Part shown: positions 51,451 to 59,391 of the stretch, in pieces | Numbering within the stretch: the first letter of the stretch is position 1 | Layout: each line of letters opens with the position of its first letter | Program-made: the position numbers and the translations under genes | Source: Deltaproteobacteria bacterium | Lineage (GTDB): Bacteria; Myxococcota_A; UBA796; SXON01 | Assembly: GCA_947486185.1 (NCBI GenBank) | Contig: CANKTH010000011.1 | Span: 1 to 64,000, forward strand | Direction of reading: 5' to 3' | Length of the DNA: 64,000 bases | The notes under the pieces: model-generated | Database searches by the model: none | The model's input: the letters and a program-made list of their open reading frames with translations, nothing else | Told to the model about the DNA's origin: nothing

Positions 51451-54183
51451 CTATAGCACCCGGGCGCCCCCGGGCACTGTGGGGGGAGCGCTCAGCGCTG
51501 CGGCGACCACTCCGTCCACCAGCCGTCGTACGCCCGCGTCGTCCAGTTGCGGGAGCATGCCGCTACGCACCGACGCCGGCCCAGGGCACCATACGAGCCC
51601 CGTCGAGAGGAACAGGTCCAACGCCGCGAGGTGCCCGTCGCGGGCGAAGCTCCGACCCAGAAGCAGCCGCGCGAACGCGGCGTCACCGCCAGCAGGCAGC
51701 GCCAGCCAGTCGCTTAGCGGCACCGTGGGGATCGGACGCCCGGCGCGGTTGAGGCCGGCGACCAGGTCGGCCAGATCGATGTTTCGTGGCTGCACCGGGT
51801 GGATGATGCCGGGCGTGCCGTCGAGCAACGCCGATACGACGCTCGCGGCGACCGCATCGACCGTGGTCAGGTTCAGCGCGAGCGGCTGCGCAGAGTCCGG
51901 CAGGCCCCCCAACTGAACCACCCCGCGTAAGAAACGCGAGAGGCTGTCCGATCGGCGCCGGCCCGGCGTGCAGAGGTAGGCTGGCCGATAGACGGTCGCG
52001 CGCAAGCCGGCATGTACAGCGAGGCACACGGCCCGTTCTGCCGCCCATTTGCTCTGGGCGTACCCGCCGATCAGGCGGCCGGTCGGCAAGCCGTCCCCTT
52101 CGTGGACGACCCGAGGCGACGGATCGAGCGACGCAAACACGCCCAGCGAGCTCAGGTGGTGGAGGTGTTTGGCGCGACCGTGCGCGCAGAGCTCGATCAG
52201 GGTCCGGGTGCCCGTGACGTTGGTGGGCCAGAGCGCGTCCACTGGCGAAAAGAGGTGCATCTCGGCACCAAGATGGAGCACCACGCCCACCTCGTCCGCG
52301 AGGTGGCGCCAGTGCTCAGGGGCCAGGCCCAATCGGGGCCGCCCGAGATCGCCGATGAGCTGCGCCGCCTCGATGTGGGGATCATGACGTCGTAGCAGGC
52401 AGATTGGCGTGATGCCCGCGGCGATGAGCTGGGTCAGCACCGCCCCGCCCAACGCGCCGGTCGCGCCGGTGAGTAGGAGTCGCCCACCCCTTGTATAGGT
52501 TGGAAAGGCGCGTGGCCCCGGCCCGAGCCGTTGGTCGAGCCAGTCCGTGTGGATCGGGGCCGCCGGGGTCAACGACGCCCGTACCGTAGGCGCGGTGGCC
52601 ACGCGCTCGGGCACGAGGGCGATACCATCGGCCTCAGCGCGGGCGAGCACTTCGATGACGGCGACCGAGTCCCGGCCCAGCGCGGCGAGGTCGGCGTCGG
52701 GGTCCACCGGGATGTTCAGGACCTCGGTCCAGTGGAACGATACGCGCTCAGCGGTGAGGTCGGGCTCCCCGGGCTCCCCGGGCTCCCCGGGCTCCCCGGG
52801 CTCCCCGGGCCGACCGGGGCGTCCAGGACGAGACCCCGCGGCGCTATGTTGGACTTTACCCGCCGCTCCTTCCGGTAGCGCGCCCGTGATTCGCACCCGA
52901 CGCGGGATCATCCAGACTGGCAGTCGTGTCTCCAAAGCGGACCGAAGGTCGGCACCGCCGCCGTCGGCTTCGACCTCAGCCTCCAGCGGCCCGCCCGGAG
53001 TGGGCTGGGTGACCGCCGCGCGTCTCACACCCGGGAGCGCGGTGAGCGCGAGCTCCACCTCCTCCGGCGCCACCAGCTGCCCGTACACCTTGACGATGCG
53101 ATCGATGCGCCCGAGAAAGGGGAACCGAGGCGCGTTGAGAACCCGATCCCGGGTCAGGAACCAGCGTTCTCCTTCCCAGGTCACGAAGCGCGCCGCCGTT
53201 GCGGCCGGCTCGTCGAGGTAGCCCAGCGCGAGAGCCTCGCCGGCGATGGTGAGCTCGCCGGGGGCGCCGGCGGGAACGGGACGCCCACCCTCATCCCGCA
53301 CCACATAACGGATACCCCGCAGCGGATCCCCGAGCTCTGGCCTCGTCCAATCGTCAGGGTCCACGCGGATCAGACTGGTGCACACCGTTGCTTCTGTAGG
53401 CCCATAGACGTTCACCAAGCGAAGCTGCCGGGCCCAGGCTCGGGCGGCGGGTATCGCACAGCTCTCGCCGCCAATCACCACCGTCGTCAGGGCGCCGGGA
53501 GCCTGACGGGGGTCGATCCGGGCGAGCAGCGCTGGGGGCAGGTCCGCGTGAGTGATCCTGGCGTTCGCGAGCCACACGAGGGCTCCTGATGCCGAACGGA
53601 GGACCGCTGGCGGAGCGGGCACCAGGGTCGCGCCCGCAGCGAGCGTGGTGAACACGTCGGAGACGCTGGCGTCGAAGCCCGGAGAGAGCACCCAGGCGGC
53701 GCGGCTGTCTGGATACAGGGAGAAGGCCGATACCTGTCCGGCCATAAGGCCCGGTAGACCGCGATGCGCTACCCGGACCCCTCGCGGCGCCCCAGTGGAG
53801 CCCGAGGTGAAGAAGACATACGCTTCGTCATCGGGGTGAGGTTCTTGCCTGGGCCCGTCCCCGACACCTGTGTCAGGTACGCCCAACTCAAGTTCTTGGC
53901 CCACCCGCGGGCCGACCGTGAGCCACGCGCCCGATCGCGCGAAGACGGAGCGCTTACGTACGGTGGGCCACGCCGGATCCACGGGCACGAAGGATGCGCC
54001 TACCCGCCAGATCGCCAGAACGGCGATGACCCAGCCGGCCGAACGGGGCAGGTGGACCACCACACGCTGCCCCGGGCCGACCCCCGCGCACTGCAGGTCG
54101 CGGGCGAGCCTCGCGGCGCGGGCCTCGCGCGCCTCTGCGGTGACAAGCCGGCCATCCTCCTCGATCCCACCGACGAGCGTCAC
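51451..54183 (-). CDS. NRPS-like adenylation-thiolation-thioester reductase protein
   Basis: 910 residues. Adenylation domain (1-430): VFFTSGSTGAPRG (A3), NVYGPTEATVC (A5), GRIDRIVKVYGQLVAPEEVE (A8), and the A10 lysine in AAGKVQ. A repetitive GEP linker follows (about 450-470). The thiolation domain has the carrier Ser in LGRDSVAVIEVL (about 500). A thioester reductase (about 560-900) has LLTGATGALGGAVL for NADPH and YAQSKWAAE as catalytic Tyr-Lys. No condensation domain. Such proteins activate a carboxylic or amino acid and release it as aldehyde or alcohol. The GTG start overlaps the asnB-type stop (GTGA). Confidence 0.88.
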   Translation of the reverse strand: MTLVGGIEEDGRLVTAEAREARAARLARDLQCAGVGPGQRVVVHLPRSAGWVIAVLAIWRVGASFVPVDPAWPTVRKRSVFARSGAWLTVGPRVGQELELGVPDTGVGDGPRQEPHPDDEAYVFFTSGSTGAPRGVRVAHRGLPGLMAGQVSAFSLYPDSRAAWVLSPGFDASVSDVFTTLAAGATLVPAPPAVLRSASGALVWLANARITHADLPPALLARIDPRQAPGALTTVVIGGESCAIPAARAWARQLRLVNVYGPTEATVCTSLIRVDPDDWTRPELGDPLRGIRYVVRDEGGRPVPAGAPGELTIAGEALALGYLDEPAATAARFVTWEGERWFLTRDRVLNAPRFPFLGRIDRIVKVYGQLVAPEEVELALTALPGVRRAAVTQPTPGGPLEAEVEADGGGADLRSALETRLPVWMIPRRVRITGALPEGAAGKVQHSAAGSRPGRPGRPGEPGEPGEPGEPGEPDLTAERVSFHWTEVLNIPVDPDADLAALGRDSVAVIEVLARAEADGIALVPERVATAPTVRASLTPAAPIHTDWLDQRLGPGPRAFPTYTRGGRLLLTGATGALGGAVLTQLIAAGITPICLLRRHDPHIEAAQLIGDLGRPRLGLAPEHWRHLADEVGVVLHLGAEMHLFSPVDALWPTNVTGTRTLIELCAHGRAKHLHHLSSLGVFASLDPSPRVVHEGDGLPTGRLIGGYAQSKWAAERAVCLAVHAGLRATVYRPAYLCTPGRRRSDSLSRFLRGVVQLGGLPDSAQPLALNLTTVDAVAASVVSALLDGTPGIIHPVQPRNIDLADLVAGLNRAGRPIPTVPLSDWLALPAGGDAAFARLLLGRSFARDGHLAALDLFLSTGLVWCPGPASVRSGMLPQLDDAGVRRLVDGVVAAALSAPPTVPGGARVL
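52762..52806. repeat. Five tandem 9-bp units inside the A-T-R gene
   Basis: GGGCTCCCC is repeated five times without change. On the coding strand it gives a Gly-Glu-Pro run, extended on one side by Gly-Arg-Pro units, as the linker between adenylation and thiolation domains. Each unit is three codons, so slippage changes linker length without a frameshift. Confidence 0.95.
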
Positions 54184-56033
54184 GGCGCGTACACCTGCTG
54201 AAGCACCAGGGCGGAGAGCGCGAGCATCAGGACCGGATCCGCCGCGGTACGGGCGTCACCCTCCAGCGAGGCCGCGTCCGTCGCAAACGCGAGAAGGCTG
54301 CTCCGATCGAGGAAAGGTGGGAGAGGAAGGTCGTTGAGGAGCTCCCGCACCCGCCGGTCGATGCGAAGAGGCGGCGCCATGAAGGGCTGTTTGGGTCGGA
54401 GGCGCACGCCCTCGGGCAGGCGCCCTCGGAGCGCCTCGCGCAGCACGTATTTCTCGATCCCATCGTGGATTTTCGCCGAATCGGGTAGAGAATTCGCGAT
54501 CGCCACGACCCGGCGATCCAGGAATGGGACCCGACCCTCCACCCCGTGGGCGAGGTCCTGGGCGTCACTCAGGGTTGGCAAGATATAGCCGGAGAGGCAG
54601 AGCTCGGTCCACAAGTGAGCGGCCTGACGAAGCCGCGAGTGCGCGGCGACAGGCGCGAGCGCAGGGGGGCGCGGCGCGGGGCCGGAGCTCGGAGTCAGAA
54701 GCAGTGCAGCAGCGAGTGGTCCTACGGAGCGCCGTCGGCGAAGCTCGGGCGTCAGGATAGCGGCGGCGCGCTCGCCGAGCGCCGCCTTCGCCACGATGAA
54801 GGTCGGAAGAAAGCCAAGCGCCGACCGGATCGAAGAGAGATCCGGCGGCCTCCCCCAGGGCAGGTGGATGCCCATCGCCGATGGGGTGAGGCGCGCCGGG
54901 TCGGGCAGGGCGGACGCGGCTCCCTCGAGGTCGGCCCGTAGGTGGGCGTAGCCAAAAAAGAGCTCATCCGCGCCTTCTCCGCTCAAGAGGCCGCGCACAC
55001 CCCCCGCTCGAACCTCACGAGCGAGGAGCCACCGGGCCGACGCGTGCTGGTTGATCACCAGGGCTCCTCCCGCGGCGATCGCGGCGGGGAGAGCATCCAA
55101 CAGTTGGTCCTGGTCAAACGAGAGCACCGTGTGGTCCAAGTCGAGCGCGTCGGCCGTCAGGCGCGCGGCCTCTCGTTCGTTCCACGCCGGAGTATCATCA
55201 AAAGCAATGGTAAAGGCACGAAGTCGCGATACGTGTGGTCGAGCCAGCGCGGCCACCGCCGCGGAGTCCAGTCCCCCCGAGAGAAGGCAGCCGATAGGCG
55301 CGTCGCCGCGCAGACGGTCGACCACCGCGGCGGACAGGCTCTGCAACAGGTCGGTTTCCGACGGCTCTTTCGCGACCGGGAGCGTCCAGCGGTGCTGATG
55401 TTGGCCCGCAGTGTCCGCGAGGAGCAGCGTTCCGGGGGGCAGGGCGTGAACCCCCGCGAACAAGCTCTGCCCCGGGAGCAGGTATTGAAAGGTGAATGCT
55501 TGGGCGACAGCGTCAAGATCCCAGGTTGGCTGCACCCCCGCAGCGAACAGGGCGGCGAAGGTCGAGGCGAATACGAGCGCCCCTCCGCGCTCGGCCCAGA
55601 GCAGGGGCCGCACGCCGGAGGGGTCCCGGGCGGCTAGCAGGCGTTGTCGGCGGACATCCCACAACAGGATCGCGAACTCGCCGTTGAGTCGACTCAGGAA
55701 GGCGTCTCCCTCTTCTTCGTAGAGGTGGACCACGAGATCGCTGTCGCTGTCGCCCCGGAGGCGGTGGCCGCGGGCCTCCAGGCCCTCGCGGAGCGCGGCA
55801 TCGCCGTAGATCTCCCCGTTCACGACCGCCACGACGGATGCATCTTCGTTGAAGACGGGCTGTGTCGCTGACTTGCCAACCATCGCCAGTCGGGTGTGGC
55901 CGAGCAGGACCGGGCCGCCCGCCCAGGCGGCGGTACCGTCGGGCCCTCGAGGCGCGAGGGCCTGTAGCGCGGCGAAGAGCGGGGCCCGGTCGGGTACCCC
56001 GCGGCGATCCAGGATGGCGACGACGCCACACAT
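54180..56033 (-). CDS. asnB: Glutamine-hydrolysing asparagine synthetase-type amidotransferase
   Basis: 617 residues from the ATG at 56033, chosen because it exposes the nucleophile Cys2 (MCGVVAILDRRG). Class II glutaminase domain (2-190; RGPDG, NGEIYG, DSDSDLVVHLYEE) and synthetase domain with PP-loop CLLSGGLDSAAVA. GEGADELFFGY and HGVEGRVPFLDRR are conserved. The C-terminal half is somewhat diverged. Clustered with an NRPS-like reductase it may amidate or form an amide in a small secondary metabolite rather than supply asparagine. It overlaps the next gene by 4 bp. Confidence 0.88.
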   Translation of the reverse strand: MCGVVAILDRRGVPDRAPLFAALQALAPRGPDGTAAWAGGPVLLGHTRLAMVGKSATQPVFNEDASVVAVVNGEIYGDAALREGLEARGHRLRGDSDSDLVVHLYEEEGDAFLSRLNGEFAILLWDVRRQRLLAARDPSGVRPLLWAERGGALVFASTFAALFAAGVQPTWDLDAVAQAFTFQYLLPGQSLFAGVHALPPGTLLLADTAGQHQHRWTLPVAKEPSETDLLQSLSAAVVDRLRGDAPIGCLLSGGLDSAAVAALARPHVSRLRAFTIAFDDTPAWNEREAARLTADALDLDHTVLSFDQDQLLDALPAAIAAGGALVINQHASARWLLAREVRAGGVRGLLSGEGADELFFGYAHLRADLEGAASALPDPARLTPSAMGIHLPWGRPPDLSSIRSALGFLPTFIVAKAALGERAAAILTPELRRRRSVGPLAAALLLTPSSGPAPRPPALAPVAAHSRLRQAAHLWTELCLSGYILPTLSDAQDLAHGVEGRVPFLDRRVVAIANSLPDSAKIHDGIEKYVLREALRGRLPEGVRLRPKQPFMAPPLRIDRRVRELLNDLPLPPFLDRSSLLAFATDAASLEGDARTAADPVLMLALSALVLQQVYAP

Positions 56034-56034
56034 C

Positions 56035-56880
56035 TCAGGCCGTGGGGTCCAGGAAGGACTTTTGAGACTCTGAGGCGGAGAACGCGCGCGCCCAGTCCCG
56101 CAGCGGCCAGCTCGCGCCGATAAGTGGATCGAGGTCGAGTTGGCCACCCGCGATCATTCGGACCGCCTCGTCAAAACAGCCGTATACGGCGCCGCCGATA
56201 CGTGCACCGCGCTCGCGGAGGAGCTCGGCGGAGAAGCGCCGGGCGCCGCTCAGCCGGCTTTGGAGCACCAACACGCCGCGGGGGACGAGCCGCGAGAGCA
56301 GCGGGTCGAGATCGTGCATCAAGCCGTCCGTATCGATGATCGATGCCCAGCGGTCGCCTGACGGAGCGCCGTGGCAGTGGGCGTCGTGGCCCCGGGCGTG
56401 AAGGATCCGGGTGGTGAGCTGGGCGATGCGGCCCACGCCGAGCACGAGCACAGGTCCCCCAGGATTTACCTGTTGGATCGCGCCGAGCGCCGCGGCGACG
56501 GGCTCGGTGTAAGCCGCCCAGGAGGAGGGGATGCCGTCGGGGACCTCGACCAGTTGATCGACAGGAAGAACCAGTTCTTCGGCGAACGCCCCATCCAGGC
56601 CCACGCCCAGCATCCGCCCATCTGCCGCTATCGGGTTGGCCGAGACGCGGACTCCCCGCCAGCGCGCCGGCACGCCCCCGCCGACCTCATCGATCCGGCC
56701 GACGAACTCGTGGCCCAACGTACGGCCGCGCTGTACCGGGATCAGGCCCCGTGCGACGGCGACATCGGTACGGCAGACCCCCGCGAGCTCAACCTGAACC
56801 CGCACCTGCCGAATTCCGGGCCGCCGGCAGCGTTGGGAGCACACCTGGACACCAGAACCGTCACGGACGAGGGCGAACAT
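56035..56880 (-). CDS. Zinc-type medium-chain dehydrogenase/reductase
   Basis: 281 residues from the ATG at 56880, short for the family (about 340). The catalytic-zinc region is present as LAGVCRTDVAVARG and GRTLGHEFVGRI. The four-cysteine structural zinc lobe is missing. The nucleotide fold has VLVLGVGRIAQLTTRIL; the region after it is compressed. Acts on an alcohol or aldehyde with NAD(P)H. First gene of a three-gene unit with asnB and the A-T-R protein (1-bp gap), so it may act on the aldehyde released by the reductase domain. Confidence 0.8.
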   Translation of the reverse strand: MFALVRDGSGVQVCSQRCRRPGIRQVRVQVELAGVCRTDVAVARGLIPVQRGRTLGHEFVGRIDEVGGGVPARWRGVRVSANPIAADGRMLGVGLDGAFAEELVLPVDQLVEVPDGIPSSWAAYTEPVAAALGAIQQVNPGGPVLVLGVGRIAQLTTRILHARGHDAHCHGAPSGDRWASIIDTDGLMHDLDPLLSRLVPRGVLVLQSRLSGARRFSAELLRERGARIGGAVYGCFDEAVRMIAGGQLDLDPLIGASWPLRDWARAFSASESQKSFLDPTA

Positions 56881-56950
56881 TGGCGGAGTGTAGCGTCCTG
56901 GGCGCCCCCTGACGCGAGCCGCTTGGGGCGCCCAAGAGCCAGGTCCGGTT

Positions 56951-57811
56951 TCAATCGCCCGTAGTGTCCTGCTCAAAGGCGCTGATGCAGCTGGAAACGC
57001 CCCAGCTCTCGACGTAGTCCGCGCACCAGTCCGCGTTGACCAGGTCGGAGGCGCACTGGCCGACGGCGCTTTCCCGCCACGAGTAGCCCGCCCGGTCCAA
57101 CTGTCCGGCATAGCCGTCCTGACACTCCCCCACGCCCTCGGGCCACTGGTCGCTGAAACGCGTGGAGCACTCCTGGGCCATCGGGCAGTAATTATCGGCA
57201 AAAAACTGGAAGAACTCCATCTCGGTGTCGAAGGAGTACTCGCCGGTCGTGCCGGTGTCGTCGGTGGGGTCAGTCTCGGTCGTACCCGCGGAGCACTCGA
57301 GGCCGATGAGCGCGGTGAGGTACTCGGTGACCGTGTCATCGTAACCTTGGAGCGCCTCGCTGCAGGTGATGTCGTGGTAGACCTCCTCCAGGTTGTCGCA
57401 GATCTCGGGATCGACGCTGAAAGGGAGGACGATCTCTCCGCTCACGCTGTCAATCTGGACGACAATGACGAGGTAGGTGTCGCTGTCGTCAAAGCTGATG
57501 ATGACCTCGACCTCGGTGTAGTCCACGGCGCCGAAATAGGCGAACTGAAGTGCCCCCGACCCACCCGGGCTGATCAGGAGCGGCTCGGGATCTGGGATCA
57601 GGTGTTGAATCTGGATCGGCGAGTCGTTGGGGTCGGGAGGCGGCCCCTCGCGCTCCTCCACCTCGAAGCCGCCGAAGTCCAGGCCCGCGAGCAGCGCCGC
57701 CGCCGGGGTCGTGTCTTCGTCGTCATCGTCATCGTCATCGTCCTTCTCATCGGCGCAGCCCAAGAGGAGCAACAGGGGGAGGACTGGGAGCCAGGAGGAC
57801 AGGAGCTTCAT
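56951..57811 (-). CDS. Lipoprotein with an Asp-rich spacer and Cys-rich C-terminal half
   Basis: 286 residues from the ATG at 57811 (GAGG 4 bp upstream). LLLLLGC is the lipobox. An almost pure Asp run (KDDDDDDDDED) follows, coded by CGTCAT-type units near 57718-57743. The middle is a beta-rich domain (IQIQHLIPDPEPLLISPGG). The C-terminal half has about nine cysteines. No family recognised. Poly-acidic spacers after the lipobox are common in myxobacterial lipoproteins. The gatB start region lies upstream and does not overlap it. Confidence 0.7.
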   Translation of the reverse strand: MKLLSSWLPVLPLLLLLGCADEKDDDDDDDDEDTTPAAALLAGLDFGGFEVEEREGPPPDPNDSPIQIQHLIPDPEPLLISPGGSGALQFAYFGAVDYTEVEVIISFDDSDTYLVIVVQIDSVSGEIVLPFSVDPEICDNLEEVYHDITCSEALQGYDDTVTEYLTALIGLECSAGTTETDPTDDTGTTGEYSFDTEMEFFQFFADNYCPMAQECSTRFSDQWPEGVGECQDGYAGQLDRAGYSWRESAVGQCASDLVNADWCADYVESWGVSSCISAFEQDTTGD

Positions 57812-57960
57812 GGGGCCTCGGTCCGCAAACATGCACCGTTGGCGAGGGTGGCGCAAGCCGGGGCCTGGGCCGCCGGCTGGGACGGCCGCACACCGGAGCG
57901 ACCACGGGCAAGCGCCGCCGCTCGCGTGCGGGGGGCGAGGCTGGCCGGTCCGCGCCCAGA

Positions 57961-59391
57961 TCACCGCTTCTCGAGCGCCGCGAGCACCACGCGGCTGCCG
58001 ATCTTCGGATCGGCCCGGCGCTCCGTGGCGGCCATGAACTTGCCCATGAAGAAACCCAACATCCCCTTGTTGCCGGCGTCGTAGCGAGCGCGCTCCTGGG
58101 GGAACCGCGCTACCACCTCGGCGGCGATCCGACGGAGGGCCTCCTCGTCGCTCACCATCGAGAGTCCCTGGGCCTCGGCCTCGGCTTCGGGCGAAACGCC
58201 GGTGTTTGCCGCGTTCTCCAAGAGGGCCTTCACCGCGTCCCGGTTCACCGCACCTGCGTCGAGCAGTCGCTGAGCCTCGACCAGATGTCGCGGGGCCAGT
58301 TGCCCGAGCTGACCGATATTGTTTCGGCGTTGTACCTCACCTTGAACCCAAGAGGACATCGCGCGAGGCTGCCCACCGGCGGCGACGGCTTCCAAAAACC
58401 AACGCTCAAGGTCAGGGTCCCCGGTGATGACGCCGATATCGTAGTCACCGAGACCGTATCGGTCTCGCCACTCCTGTCGTGCCGCGACATCACGTGCCGC
58501 GAGCCAGAGGTCGAGAGGCACGCCGGGCAGCGCCGCGCGGGCTTCGGCCACCTCGTCGGGCGCGACCACGAGGGGCGGGAGATCGGGTTCGGGGAAATAA
58601 CGGTAGTCCGCGCTCCCCTCCTTCTTACGTAGGCTCACGGTCTTGGAGCCGTCCCACGTCCGCGTCTCTTGTATGATCCGTTGTCCGGCGTCCAGGAGGT
58701 CGATCTGTCGCTCGATCTCAAAACGGATCGCGCGGGCCACGAACCGGAAGGAGTTGACGTTCTTCACCTCCACCTTGGTGCCCCAGGGCGTTCCGGGGCG
58801 ATGCACCGAGACGTTGACGTCGCAACGAAGATGGCCCTTCTCCATGTCGCCGACGCAGATGCCTCCCTCGACCAGGACCCGGTGGAGGGTGCGCATGGCC
58901 AGCTCGGCATGTTCTGGACTTCGAAGGTCGGCTTCGCTGACGATCTCGATCAGTGGGGTGCCGGCTCTATTCCAGTCCACCACCGTGCTTCGGTCGCCGT
59001 GGAGCATCCGCCCGGCGTCCTCTTCGAGGTGGATACGGGTGAGCTTGAGTGGGCCAAGCTCCGTGTGGATGACCCCGCCCGTACACAGCGGTCGGTCGTA
59101 CTGTGAGATCTGGTAGCCCTTCGGAAGATCGGGGTAGAAGTAGTGCTTACGGGAAAAGATGCTCTCCGGGTGTAGGGTGGCACCGAGCGCGAGGCCGGCG
59201 CGCAGCCCGAGGCTCACCGCGGCGCGGTTCAACATCGGGAGCGTGCCTGGATGCCCCATACACACCGGGCAGATCGTTGCGTTGGGGGCGCCCTCGTTCT
59301 GGACCGGGCAGGTACAGAACATCTTGCTTCGTGTCCGGAGCTGTACGTGGCACTCCAGCCCGATGATCGCCTCATATCCCGCGGTGGTCAC
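57961..59391 (-). CDS. gatB: Asp-tRNA(Asn)/Glu-tRNA(Gln) amidotransferase subunit B
   Basis: 476 residues, standard length. YEAIIGLECHVQLRTRSKMFCTC, NATICPVCMGHPGTLP (zinc cysteines), KHYFYPDLPKGYQISQYDRP and GSADYRYFPEPDLPPL are GatB signatures; the C-terminal YqeY-like tail binds tRNA. Works with GatA and GatC, which are not in this window, to convert Glu-tRNA-Gln or Asp-tRNA-Asn. The GTG start directly abuts the metG stop. Confidence 0.97.
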   Translation of the reverse strand: MTTAGYEAIIGLECHVQLRTRSKMFCTCPVQNEGAPNATICPVCMGHPGTLPMLNRAAVSLGLRAGLALGATLHPESIFSRKHYFYPDLPKGYQISQYDRPLCTGGVIHTELGPLKLTRIHLEEDAGRMLHGDRSTVVDWNRAGTPLIEIVSEADLRSPEHAELAMRTLHRVLVEGGICVGDMEKGHLRCDVNVSVHRPGTPWGTKVEVKNVNSFRFVARAIRFEIERQIDLLDAGQRIIQETRTWDGSKTVSLRKKEGSADYRYFPEPDLPPLVVAPDEVAEARAALPGVPLDLWLAARDVAARQEWRDRYGLGDYDIGVITGDPDLERWFLEAVAAGGQPRAMSSWVQGEVQRRNNIGQLGQLAPRHLVEAQRLLDAGAVNRDAVKALLENAANTGVSPEAEAEAQGLSMVSDEEALRRIAAEVVARFPQERARYDAGNKGMLGFFMGKFMAATERRADPKIGSRVVLAALEKR

